Assembly: GCA_964247385.1 (NCBI GenBank)
Contig: CAXTUB010000025.1
Location: 1-21,714 of the forward strand
Length of the DNA: 21,714 nt
Origin: TMP-86 sp964247385
GTDB taxonomy: Bacteria > Pseudomonadota > Gammaproteobacteria > Steroidobacterales > Steroidobacteraceae
Reading direction: 5' to 3'
The notes under the pieces were generated by a model. It searched no databases, had not been told where the DNA came from, and saw nothing but the letters and a program-made list of their open reading frames with translations. Numbering within the stretch: the stretch's first letter is position 1; each line of letters begins with the position of its first letter. This document shows, piece by piece, positions 8,454 to 15,738 of this stretch. The translations under genes were made by a program, and so were the position numbers.

Positions 8454-8844
8454 CTCGACGCAGCCCAAAACGTCCCCAAGAAGTTCGAGCACTCGCCAAT
8501 CCGCTGCAAAGAGCAAGACGGGCGGGAAAGGCGAGACGGGGGCGAAAGACAAGGCGCCGCGCAAGCAAAGTAAGGCGCCGCACAAGTGGTCTGCCAAGGT
8601 AACGCGTACGAGCGATGCGCTCGATCTTCAAGACGGAGTTTTCAAGCAGCGTTCGAGTCGACGAATCGCTGAGTCGTTGAAGCGTGCGGCGGATTCGAGC
8701 AAACGGCGCAAAACCACGCCATTTCAATCGGCCATGTCGATGCTTAATTTTGAGATCAACCGCGCGGGCAAGGGGCTTTCGGCTCCGCGACGCAAGGTGC
8801 TCGAGTCAGCCAAGCAGGATCTGCGCACGCTATATCACAAGTGA
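8368..8844 (+). CDS. DUF3175 family protein
   Basis: A 158-residue basic protein. Residues about 70-158 carry the DUF3175 core: HKWSAKVTRTSDALDLQDGV, FKQRSSRRIAESLKRAADSS, KRRKTTPFQSAMSMLNFEIN and then RAGKGLSAPRRKVLESAK. The function of DUF3175 is unknown; members are small, cytosolic and often Lys/Arg-rich at the N-terminus, as here (residues 1-68 are low-complexity, rich in Lys, Arg, Ser and Thr, possibly nucleic-acid binding). The start is uncertain: ATG 8368 and GTG 8380 are both in frame, and neither has a strong ribosome-binding site. The low-complexity N-terminus overlaps the 3' part of the small exported protein in another frame, so the true start may be later. It converges on the phosphatase gene with 16 bp between stops. 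Confidence 0.85.
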   Translation: MIARVKAATRKSETSRRKSATARNARRADSTQPKTSPRSSSTRQSAAKSKTGGKGETGAKDKAPRKQSKAPHKWSAKVTRTSDALDLQDGVFKQRSSRRIAESLKRAADSSKRRKTTPFQSAMSMLNFEINRAGKGLSAPRRKVLESAKQDLRTLYHK

Positions 8845-8860
8845 TCCTGCAAAAGATCAA

Positions 8861-10918
8861 TCATTCCGTGTCGTCGTCATACTCTCGACCAAAGCCGCGC
8901 GGTGTGCCGTAGACCGCTCGCATCAACAGAAAAAAAACATCCGTGTTGTCGAGGGTTCCCGCGAATAGCTTTGAGCCGCGGCCGAACGCGGACAATGGAA
9001 TATCGCCCCCCGTATGTACGGCTGTGGCTCCCGGAACCTGTCCCGTGATGAAAAACCCATCGGTTTGCTGAAATGGTCTCGTAACCGCTGTGTCATAGCC
9101 GTTGTTGCGCGGATAGCTCAGCAGGGGTGAAGCACCGTTCAAAGGCTGTTGGCCGTCGTTACTTGGCTGCATGCGGGCTTTATAGTTCTCATAGCGATCG
9201 CCGTTGGCCCCGTAGGCGATGAGCAGCTTGTAATCGGGGTTCATGGTGGTGGGATATCCGTCGGCCGACTTCGAATACGTAGGAAAATTCGAGACAGAAT
9301 TGCTTGCGTAGGTCGCGACGACGTTGTCCCGGAGTTTTGGCGAGCCGAGACCGTCGGTTGCATTTGCTCCGAGAGAGTTGCCGTCGGCCGCAATCGCCGT
9401 GCTCAAGGCCGCATCGGTTTTCTTCGACGTGCCGATAATCGCGGCGCCCGAGCATTCGTGATCCGCGGTGACAATGACGAGCGTATCTCGATGAGAGATC
9501 GCAAATTGCTTGGCGACCGCGACGGCTTTGTCGAATTCGATGGTGTCGACCAGCCAACGCGTGGAATCCATCTCGTGAGCCTGCTTGTCAATGGACGCAC
9601 CCTCGGCCATCAAGATAAATCCATTGGGACTGTTGGTCTCCAAGACTTGCAGCGCCTTGCGCGTCATTTCATCGAGCATGGGTTGGTCGGGAAACCCATA
9701 ATCATTCACGACGCTTGCGTTGCCACGCCGTCCGTTGATCTTGTCGTAAGCCACGTTCATGTTGGAGAAGGCAAATAGGCCCAGAAGCTTACGCGGTGAT
9801 CCCGTGGCAACCATCGCAGACTTATTGTTGACGTAAGTCCACCCGGCAGACTGGAAATCGCCAAGCAAATCGCGCGCGGGATCAATAGCTCCTGGAGCCG
9901 CGCTCCAACCGGCGCGCAGGTCTGGGCCCGCGATGTAATCGGAGTTCGCGGCCCGCGCGGAGCCTATGGTGCCTGAAGGTAAAAACCACTTACGTCCACC
10001 ACCCATCAATACGGTGAGTCCAGTTCTTGATGCATCGTCGAGATACTGATCGACGATCCCCGTACCAGCTCCCCTATTGGAAGTATGGATCGCATTCGCT
10101 GCGGGAGTGGCGTCGAATACATCGGCCGTCGTCACCAGGCCGAGCTTCTTATGCTGTGTGCGTGCCAGGAACTCAGACAGGTATTCGTAGCGCGGATTGT
10201 CGAATGCATCGGCAGTATCGTCAGGCCACACCCCTTCTTGCCCTGAGTTCGCCTTCTGGCCGCTCACGTAGTTCGCCATGCCCGGCGCAGAGTCGGTGAT
10301 GATGGTGTCGAGCGACGCCGTCATGATCATCGCAGTATGCGGGAACGTGTCCATCGCAAGCTTTGTCTTCGCTTTGCCTTGTGCATAGCCGTTCGTGACG
10401 ATGCGCGCCGCTGTTCGATGACTCGCCCCCATACCGTCGCCTAACATGATGATGATATTTTTCACACCCCTGGCGCCTCTCGTGAGCGAGACAATCTCGA
10501 AATTGCCAATTGCACTGGTGGTCGAGGTTTTGCCGCCATTGATTTGCGTTGCCTTGGCTTCGAGGATGTGGATGCCATCGCTCAGGCTTTCATCTGTATA
10601 GGCACGCTCTGTAAACACGGCACTCACGCCATCGGATGCGGTCGCGGTGCCTTGCGCCAAACCGGACACGGGGCTGCCATCGACGCTGAACACGACGTTA
10701 GTAATCACGCCGCCGATGTCGGGCTTTACGGTTGCTTGCAGGTCGAAACGTTGGCCCGCCACGAAACGTGCGGTGATCGGTGCCGCAGTACCGTTGGAGA
10801 ATAAGTTGCTCGGCGGGGTGAGGCGTGTAATAGAGAGCGCGTGGACGGTACACGACGCGCCAAGCAGAGCTAGTGCCGCACCTGGTTGGACAACAGAGAA
10901 CTTACAACGACAGCTCAT
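8861..10918 (-). CDS. secreted alkaline phosphatase, PhoA superfamily
   Basis: A 685-residue protein with a signal peptide (cleavage likely after VHA near residue 27), an Ig-like domain at about 29-143, and an alkaline phosphatase domain from about 153. Active-site landmarks: NIIIMLGDGMG (Asp161, metal), TDSAPG (Ser210, the phosphorylated nucleophile), AEGASIDKQAHEMD (Glu439, Asp444, His448), VTADHECSG (Asp486, His487) and VHTGGDIPLSAFG (His635). It should hydrolyse phosphomonoesters in the periplasm or outside the cell, using two zinc ions and usually one magnesium. Larger than E. coli PhoA (471) because of the N-terminal domain and an insertion. It follows a lipoprotein gene by 2 bp and its ribosome-binding site lies inside that gene, so the two are one operon. 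I use no symbol because it may not be the orthologue of phoA. Confidence 0.93.
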   Translation of the reverse strand: MSCRCKFSVVQPGAALALLGASCTVHALSITRLTPPSNLFSNGTAAPITARFVAGQRFDLQATVKPDIGGVITNVVFSVDGSPVSGLAQGTATASDGVSAVFTERAYTDESLSDGIHILEAKATQINGGKTSTTSAIGNFEIVSLTRGARGVKNIIIMLGDGMGASHRTAARIVTNGYAQGKAKTKLAMDTFPHTAMIMTASLDTIITDSAPGMANYVSGQKANSGQEGVWPDDTADAFDNPRYEYLSEFLARTQHKKLGLVTTADVFDATPAANAIHTSNRGAGTGIVDQYLDDASRTGLTVLMGGGRKWFLPSGTIGSARAANSDYIAGPDLRAGWSAAPGAIDPARDLLGDFQSAGWTYVNNKSAMVATGSPRKLLGLFAFSNMNVAYDKINGRRGNASVVNDYGFPDQPMLDEMTRKALQVLETNSPNGFILMAEGASIDKQAHEMDSTRWLVDTIEFDKAVAVAKQFAISHRDTLVIVTADHECSGAAIIGTSKKTDAALSTAIAADGNSLGANATDGLGSPKLRDNVVATYASNSVSNFPTYSKSADGYPTTMNPDYKLLIAYGANGDRYENYKARMQPSNDGQQPLNGASPLLSYPRNNGYDTAVTRPFQQTDGFFITGQVPGATAVHTGGDIPLSAFGRGSKLFAGTLDNTDVFFLLMRAVYGTPRGFGREYDDDTE

Positions 10919-10920
10919 AG

Positions 10921-11511
10921 TTAAATCTCCTTTGATGAGTGGTCGAGCATCAGACGGATGTAGGACACACGTCCCTGCGCTTCCTGCACATTGCCAAGAG
11001 CCAACATGCCGCTTACGGAAATCCTTTGCGTCAAAGCGGAAGGTTCGATGTGAAACGTACGCTGAGACTCATCGGAAGGCAGGTGAACAAACACTGTCGC
11101 GGCCGGCAGGTCGTCGGCGGGGCCGTCCTCGCGTTCGGCAAGCGCCGCGGGAATTACAGTCAATTTGAACTGACCCGGCGCGGGGTCTTCTTCCTGCACG
11201 AGATACCCTTCAATACGCACCCGATGTCCCGCAAGCGCGAGCAATTCGGGCGAGGCTTCCAGACCGCGCGGACCAACGGGATGCTTGAACAGGAGATGTA
11301 GATCGAGGAGAGTGGCCTGCTCTTGTGCAAGCGGCGCAGTCTGCTTTTCGGCTAAAGCCCGAATACCGGGAGCGGCACCCCGTGTGAGGTGAGGTGCGGG
11401 ACCACAAGCCGCGATCCCAATGGCGCAATAACTCACGCTTGCCCACAACCGAGCGCGACATGAAAACTTGCGCGTCGACCTCACTTCGAACGGGCGCGGT
11501 GGAATTTTCAA
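10921..11511 (-). CDS. putative lipoprotein upstream of alkaline phosphatase
   Basis: A 196-residue protein starting at a TTG (11509-11511) with an AAGGA ribosome-binding site 7 nt before it. The N-terminus is basic, followed by a hydrophobic segment ending IAAC at residues 33-36, which fits a lipobox with Cys36 as the lipid-modified residue. The rest (ALAGHRVRIEGYLVQEEDPA, then PAATVFVHLPSD and RISVSGMLALGNV) looks like an OB-fold of the type found in DUF3299-like proteins, but this is only a resemblance. The stop TAA at 10921-10923 is separated from the phosphatase ATG by 2 bp. The pairing suggests a role in exporting, anchoring or metal-loading the phosphatase. I do not recognise a named family. 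Confidence 0.72.
   Translation of the reverse strand: MKIPPRPFEVRSTRKFSCRARLWASVSYCAIGIAACGPAPHLTRGAAPGIRALAEKQTAPLAQEQATLLDLHLLFKHPVGPRGLEASPELLALAGHRVRIEGYLVQEEDPAPGQFKLTVIPAALAEREDGPADDLPAATVFVHLPSDESQRTFHIEPSALTQRISVSGMLALGNVQEAQGRVSYIRLMLDHSSKEI
10927..10932 (-). promoter_or_regulatory. ribosome-binding site of the phosphatase gene, inside the lipoprotein gene
   Basis: AAGGAG, read on the minus strand, falls in the last Lys-Glu codons of the lipoprotein gene and stands 8 nt before the phosphatase ATG at 10916-10918. It fixes the start of the phosphatase and shows that the two genes share one message. Ribosomes finishing the lipoprotein will uncover or load this site, so the two proteins are probably made in a coupled ratio. 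Confidence 0.85.
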
Positions 11512-11887
11512 ATGAATTCCTTCGAAGCAGGCGACGTGTGTCGCAATTGCACGAAGGCTAGGAGACGAATCTGTCAGAACGGTGAACTTTGAATGAAGTT
11601 CTTATGACCCCCAAGGCACTGGGTTCAAACGATGAGGCGGAGGTATACGGTCATTAATTTTTAACATCTGATTGCAATGCTAGGTGCAAGTCAGGTGTGG
11701 GAGATTTCACATGAGTCAGAGCCGAACGGAACTTAGAAGTTGGTTGGTGTTGCAGATGCATGTGGAAAATCGGCCAACTTCAAAATGCACGTGGCGCGCG
11801 CGATTGAAGGAGATTGCGTCATGCGCACCGCGCGTGGGAGCGTGCGAAGCCGCGTGGAAGATCACCGAACGGCCGGAGCGCTATGGC
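11512..11887. other. intergenic region with possible Pho-box-like repeat
   Basis: About 375 bp upstream of the lipoprotein-phosphatase operon. The minus strand at 11582-11597 has TTCAT and TTCAC half-sites spaced exactly 11 bp, the spacing of PhoB half-sites, with a fairly A-rich linker. Match to the PhoB consensus is weak (the TCAT core only), so this is a suggestion. The plus strand carries two overlapping short frames with good ribosome-binding sites, described separately. No tRNA, terminator or mobile-element end is seen. Confidence 0.3.
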
Positions 11888-11908
11888 CTAGTGCCGGGAA
11901 GGCGATAA
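11711..11908 (+). CDS. short possible gene, unrecognised (65 aa)
   Basis: Starts at ATG 11711 with GGGAG 7 nt upstream and reads MSQSRTELRSWLVLQ onward for 65 residues. The protein is basic and has three Cys, with no domain I recognise. Its end overlaps the 3' end of the minus-strand CxxC gene by 21 bp. The ribosome-binding site is the only support, and the composition is not clearly protein-like, so this may be a chance frame. Confidence 0.22.
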   Translation: MSQSRTELRSWLVLQMHVENRPTSKCTWRARLKEIASCAPRVGACEAAWKITERPERYGLVPGRR

Positions 11909-11937
11909 CGGCCGCGCGCCGGTACGCAACGGCATAA
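11821..11937 (+). CDS. very short possible gene nested in another frame (38 aa)
   Basis: ATG 11821 is preceded by GAAGGAG at 11806-11812 with 8-nt spacing, one of the strongest Shine-Dalgarno matches in the window. It encodes MRTARGSVRSRVEDHRTAGA and 18 more residues, unlike any family I know. It overlaps the 65-residue frame starting at 11711 and runs 50 bp into the opposite-strand gene ending at 11888. Either it is a small basic protein or peptide, or the site is fortuitous. Confidence 0.22.
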   Translation: MRTARGSVRSRVEDHRTAGALWPSAGKAITAARRYATA

Positions 11938-12145
11938 AAATATTTCCTGCGGTTTCTTCCAACATCTTGACCAGCGCCACACGTTCTTGCGCGGTCGCAT
12001 TCCACTGATGACCATCGAACGCGCAAGATAGCTCGATCGGCAACCGATCATCGAGCATTCGTGTCAAATCGTCGCGCCCGAAAGAGACCGCACTGGTCTT
12101 TTCGCAGTTACGGCAGCGCACGGCGAAATAAATCTTGTCTTGCAT
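11888..12145 (-). CDS. small CxxC protein, hypothetical (possible zinc site)
   Basis: An 85-residue protein starting MQDKIYFAVRCRNCEKTSAV. Cys11 and Cys14 form a CxxC pair, and Cys41 with His46 (in CAFDGHQW) could complete a four-ligand zinc site, as in small zinc-ribbon proteins. No signal peptide, so probably cytosolic. The start at ATG 12143-12145 puts CxxC near the N-terminus; an in-frame ATG nine codons upstream is possible. A GAGAAG stretch lies about 10 nt before the ATG. Function unknown. It stands alone, facing away from the histidine kinase operon, so the intervening DNA should hold promoters for both. Confidence 0.62.
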   Translation of the reverse strand: MQDKIYFAVRCRNCEKTSAVSFGRDDLTRMLDDRLPIELSCAFDGHQWNATAQERVALVKMLEETAGNIFMPLRTGARPLSPSRH

Positions 12146-12559
12146 GAAAGCACATCTTCTCGATGGCTGCATAGCATAGCGAAGTCGTCTTGGGAAAGGT
12201 TCCGTACATCGAAAAACTGCTTTTCGGTCTGAAAATCAAGAGTAGTTGACTTACTGATGAAGTTGAGGAGTTAACTCGCCTGCTTCTCCGCCCATCCGGC
12301 ACACGCGGGGCCGCGGCGCTGCAGATCTGTCGGACAACGGATGACGCACTCGTAGCACGTGCGCGGCCTGCCCTCAGCCGCCAATGACCGTTTCTGTCGA
12401 TCGCATCACTCCATTTATCCCCACACAGCCGATGCTTTGAATGTAGCGCCGCGCCTTGACCGGGCGCTTCGCCGTCTCACGGGAGTGAAGTGTGAATCGG
12501 ACCACGCGCCGAGGCTCGTTGCTTTGTTTCGAACGACGCGTCGTGAGGCACGTCAGTCG
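12146..12559. other. divergent intergenic region upstream of the signalling operon
   Basis: About 414 bp separating the small CxxC gene (minus) from the histidine kinase (plus). The kinase frame stays open back to 12359, but the upstream part lacks membrane-protein character. TTGACT at 12246-12251 resembles a -35 box, but the matching -10 position is poor; TTGACC at 12454-12459 likewise lacks a partner. I find no palindrome, riboswitch-like structure or terminator that I would defend. It must nevertheless contain the operon promoter. Confidence 0.4.
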
Positions 12560-14548
12560 ATGATGCTGCGCACGCGCATCAAGGATCTGCCGCTACGCGT
12601 GCAGCTCACGGTCGGGTTCATGCTGCTTTCACTTGGCGCGACGGTCGCGACCATCATGATCCTGAGCACGATCTCCGTGAAACAAATGAACGCGGGCCTT
12701 CAGCAAAAGTCGGCGCGCTACGCTCATCTGCTCGCCAAGGAGTTTGCGCCCGCGGAGCGCGCGACGGGCCTTGGGAGAGTGCGTGAATTGTTAAGCTCCT
12801 TGAGTCTCGACACGGACATCGACGGGCTGGCCATCTTTGCTGGTGACGGCTCTCTGATCACAGGCTTGGGACAACACCCGCAGCGCTTGGCCCAGGCCGA
12901 TACCGAGTCGCGCCTGGCGAATCGACATTTCGTCGCGGTGGAAAGTGTGAGCTTTCCACACGCATCCCGCGCTCTCACCTATGTGAGCTTGAGCAGCCGC
13001 AAGATCGACGCGATCCAGGTGAGAAGTCTGTGGATTGCCATCATCGTCGGCGGGGCGGTCATGCTCTGCGCGTTCATTCTCGCAGCGGCGATCTCGCGCT
13101 TCGTCACGCGCAGGCTGTCTGAAATCTCGGCTGCCGCGGCGCGCATGGGCACCGGCGAGATGCATCACCCCAATCTGGATGATCACATCGATGATGAGAT
13201 TGGCACATTGGCGGGCTCATTCAATGTAATGACCGTGCGCCTCGAACGCCTCGCTGCGGAAAATGCGCGTCAAGTCGCAACGGAGCGCGAGCGGCTCGAA
13301 AGTTTGGTGAGCGAGCGGACGGCCGCGCTCGAGCAGAGCCGGGAGATGTTCCGCCTCATCGCCGAAAGCACGCTGGCGTCGCCCTTCTCCGTGAACCTCT
13401 CGACGGGCGAGTTCATTTACCTTGGCGACCGCGGCATCGTGCAATGCACATTGCCCGAGGCGGAGTGGCGCAAGCGCGGTGCGCTCGATGCGCTGCTGCC
13501 GCGTGCGGCGAACGGCGACTTGCGTGACAAGATCGATGCCTGCGAACCGGGCATCTTTGAATTCGAGGCGCCCATGGTTCGCGCCGATGGCGTGCACGTC
13601 GAGACGCGTTGGAACGGGACATGCGAAGTCTCTGCGGCGGGACGCATGATGCGCGGCAAAGTGCGTGATGTGACTGAGTTCCGGCGCATGGGCCGGGAGC
13701 GCGCCGCGGCGCAGAAGCTCGAATCGGTCGGCCGCCTCGCCGCAGGAGTGGCGCATGAGATCAATACGCCCGTGCAGTTCGTCACCGACAATGTGCAGTT
13801 CGTCCGCACCTCGCTGTACGACCTTGCGGCTTTCTTCGAAACCTATCGTAAGCTCAAGCAAGATGCCGCAAACGGCGGCGAAATTTTGGAGATTCTACAG
13901 GCGATCGAACAAGCCGAGAAAAAGGCCGATCTCGAATACGTCATGGAAAACGCGCCACTCGCCGTCGACTCTTCGCTCGAGGGGTTGAGCCGCATCGCTG
14001 CCATCGTGCGCTCCATGAAGCAGTTCGCACATCCGGATCAGGCTGAAAAGACATTCGCGGATTTGAATCAAGCCATCCGCAGCACGCTCATCATCGCAAA
14101 CAACGAATTCAAATATGTCGCGCTCTTGGAAACGCATTTCGAGGAGTTGCCGCCCGTTCAGTGCCACCTGGGCGAGATCAACCAAGTCATTTTGAATTTG
14201 ATCGTGAACGCCTCCCACGCCATGGGCGATGTGGTGAAAGGTCGGGATACGCTCGGCAAGCTCACGGTGTCGACTCGTGTGGACGGAGACATGGTGGAAA
14301 TCGCCATCGCCGATACGGGCGGCGGCATTCCCGAAGCCGTACAGGCAAAGATTTTCGATCCGTTTTTCACGACCAAAGAGGTCGGCAAGGGCACGGGGCA
14401 GGGGCTCGCCATTGCGCGCAGTGTCGTCGTGAAGAAGCATGGCGGCACGCTGCATTTTGAAACTGAACCAGGCCGAGGCACCACCTTTTTCATCCGTCTG
14501 CCGATCGAATCCATGCCGATGGCCGCGGCCGAACAAGACGCAGCGTAG
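12560..14548 (+). CDS. membrane sensor histidine kinase (HAMP-PAS-HisKA-HATPase)
   Basis: A 662-residue kinase starting MMLRTRIKDLPLRVQ. Transmembrane helices at about 17-39 and 157-178 flank a roughly 115-residue periplasmic sensor region. A HAMP domain (about 179-232), coiled coil (232-262) and PAS-like domain (262-375) follow. The phosphoacceptor is His399 in AAGVAHEINTPVQF. ATPase motifs: N box NLIVNASHA (546-554), G1 DTGGGIP (585-591), F box FDPFFTTK (599-606) and G2 GTGQGLAIA (611-619). It has no receiver of its own. The insertion between the H and N boxes is long, typical of kinases working with HDOD or HD-GYP regulators. The stop TAG shares its last base with the GTG of the next gene. 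The periplasmic ligand is unknown. An upstream in-frame start at 12359 adds non-membrane sequence and is unlikely. Confidence 0.92.
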   Translation: MMLRTRIKDLPLRVQLTVGFMLLSLGATVATIMILSTISVKQMNAGLQQKSARYAHLLAKEFAPAERATGLGRVRELLSSLSLDTDIDGLAIFAGDGSLITGLGQHPQRLAQADTESRLANRHFVAVESVSFPHASRALTYVSLSSRKIDAIQVRSLWIAIIVGGAVMLCAFILAAAISRFVTRRLSEISAAAARMGTGEMHHPNLDDHIDDEIGTLAGSFNVMTVRLERLAAENARQVATERERLESLVSERTAALEQSREMFRLIAESTLASPFSVNLSTGEFIYLGDRGIVQCTLPEAEWRKRGALDALLPRAANGDLRDKIDACEPGIFEFEAPMVRADGVHVETRWNGTCEVSAAGRMMRGKVRDVTEFRRMGRERAAAQKLESVGRLAAGVAHEINTPVQFVTDNVQFVRTSLYDLAAFFETYRKLKQDAANGGEILEILQAIEQAEKKADLEYVMENAPLAVDSSLEGLSRIAAIVRSMKQFAHPDQAEKTFADLNQAIRSTLIIANNEFKYVALLETHFEELPPVQCHLGEINQVILNLIVNASHAMGDVVKGRDTLGKLTVSTRVDGDMVEIAIADTGGGIPEAVQAKIFDPFFTTKEVGKGTGQGLAIARSVVVKKHGGTLHFETEPGRGTTFFIRLPIESMPMAAAEQDAA

Positions 14549-15720
14549 TGACGGTCAGCGATCAAGCCCCGATTCGCGTCGTCTTCGTTGACGACGAGAC
14601 CAGTATCTTGAGCGGCATGCAACGCTCACTGCGCGGCATGCGTCATGAATGGAACATGGAGTTTTTCTCGAGCGGACCGGCGGCTCTCGATGCGCTCGCG
14701 AAGGCGCCCGCTGACGTGATCGTCTCGGACATGCGCATGCCGGGAATGGACGGCTGGGAGCTGCTGGCTGAAGTGCGCAAGAAGTATCCACAAACCGTAC
14801 GGCTTCTATTGTCCGGTTATGCCGATAGCGTTTCCATCATGAACTCGGTGGGAAGCGCGCATCAGTATCTTGCGAAGCCATGCGAAGCCGAGCGCATCAA
14901 GGATGCCATCAAGCAGACGCAGACACTGCGGGTGCGGCTGAGCGACCCTGAGCTTGCCGCTCTGGTGGGACGCGTCGACATGTTGCCGAGCGCACCGCAA
15001 GCCTTCCTGGAAATTTCCAAGGTTCTGCGTCGGCCGGATTCCTCGCTGCAAGAGGCGGCCGAGGTGGTGGTGCGCGATGCCGCCATGACGGCCAATATCT
15101 TGAAGCTCGTGAATTCCGCGTTCTTCGGCTCGCGACATCCGATTTTGCGCATCGATCGCGCCATCGCCTATTTAGGCATCGACACGCTGCAGTCCCTCGT
15201 CATCGGGCATGCCATGTTCAAGACCGGCCCGGCGGAGAACGCTTCGCGAGTGGACCTCGACGCGCTCTGGCGTCATAGTTTGCTCACGGCGTCGATTGCT
15301 AAGGCCATTGCGAAGGAGGAAGGTCTGGCCGCGGTGCACTGTGAAGAGGCCTTCCTCATCGGCATGCTGCACGATGTCGGCAAAGGCGTGCTCGCAACGA
15401 GCGAAGAACTCCCCGCGCCAAGCGCGGAGCTTGATTCTCAGCACGCCCGGATCGGTGCGTATTTGCTCGGTTTGTGGGGCTTTCCCGATGCCGTGGTTGA
15501 GGGAATCGCCAATCATCACACGCCTCGCGTGGACGGTGCGGCCGTTGATCCGACGCTCATCGTGCACGTGGCGGATCGATTCGCGCACATGCCCGAAGCC
15601 CGTGACATCCACAGTCTCGGGCTGCATCCAACGGTTCTAGCCGATGCACACCTTGTCGCACACATCGAGCGCTGGCGCGAGCTGTCGGATAAGGCTGTGC
15701 AAGCCGAGCAGGCAGCCTAA
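14548..15720 (+). CDS. response regulator with REC and HDOD domains
   Basis: A 390-residue regulator starting at GTG 14548, which overlaps the kinase stop by one base. REC domain at about 9-125: acidic pair Asp15/Asp16, phosphoacceptor Asp61 (VIVSDMRMPGMDG), Ser89 (LLLSGYAD) and Lys110 (YLAKPCE). HDOD domain at about 135-345, with LPSAPQAFLEISKVLRRPDS, VVRDAAMTANILKLVNSAFF, AIAYLGIDTLQSLVIG and an MLHDVGKG motif at 273-280. HDOD is related to HD phosphohydrolases but usually works as a protein- or nucleotide-sensing module in c-di-GMP, motility and stress circuits; here it keeps an HD pair, so weak hydrolase activity cannot be excluded. It is the first of three receiver proteins after the kinase. 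Confidence 0.92.
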   Translation: MTVSDQAPIRVVFVDDETSILSGMQRSLRGMRHEWNMEFFSSGPAALDALAKAPADVIVSDMRMPGMDGWELLAEVRKKYPQTVRLLLSGYADSVSIMNSVGSAHQYLAKPCEAERIKDAIKQTQTLRVRLSDPELAALVGRVDMLPSAPQAFLEISKVLRRPDSSLQEAAEVVVRDAAMTANILKLVNSAFFGSRHPILRIDRAIAYLGIDTLQSLVIGHAMFKTGPAENASRVDLDALWRHSLLTASIAKAIAKEEGLAAVHCEEAFLIGMLHDVGKGVLATSEELPAPSAELDSQHARIGAYLLGLWGFPDAVVEGIANHHTPRVDGAAVDPTLIVHVADRFAHMPEARDIHSLGLHPTVLADAHLVAHIERWRELSDKAVQAEQAA

Positions 15721-15738
15721 TGAGTCAATGCCCCGTTG

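Noticed and set aside
12246..12274. Sigma-70 promoter from TTGACT for the kinase operon
   Set aside because: A -35-like hexamer is present, but the hexamer 17 nt downstream does not match -10.
13217..13861. Antisense frame of 214 codons inside the histidine kinase gene
   Set aside because: It is a shadow of the PAS and HisKA coding region and has no recognisable domain.
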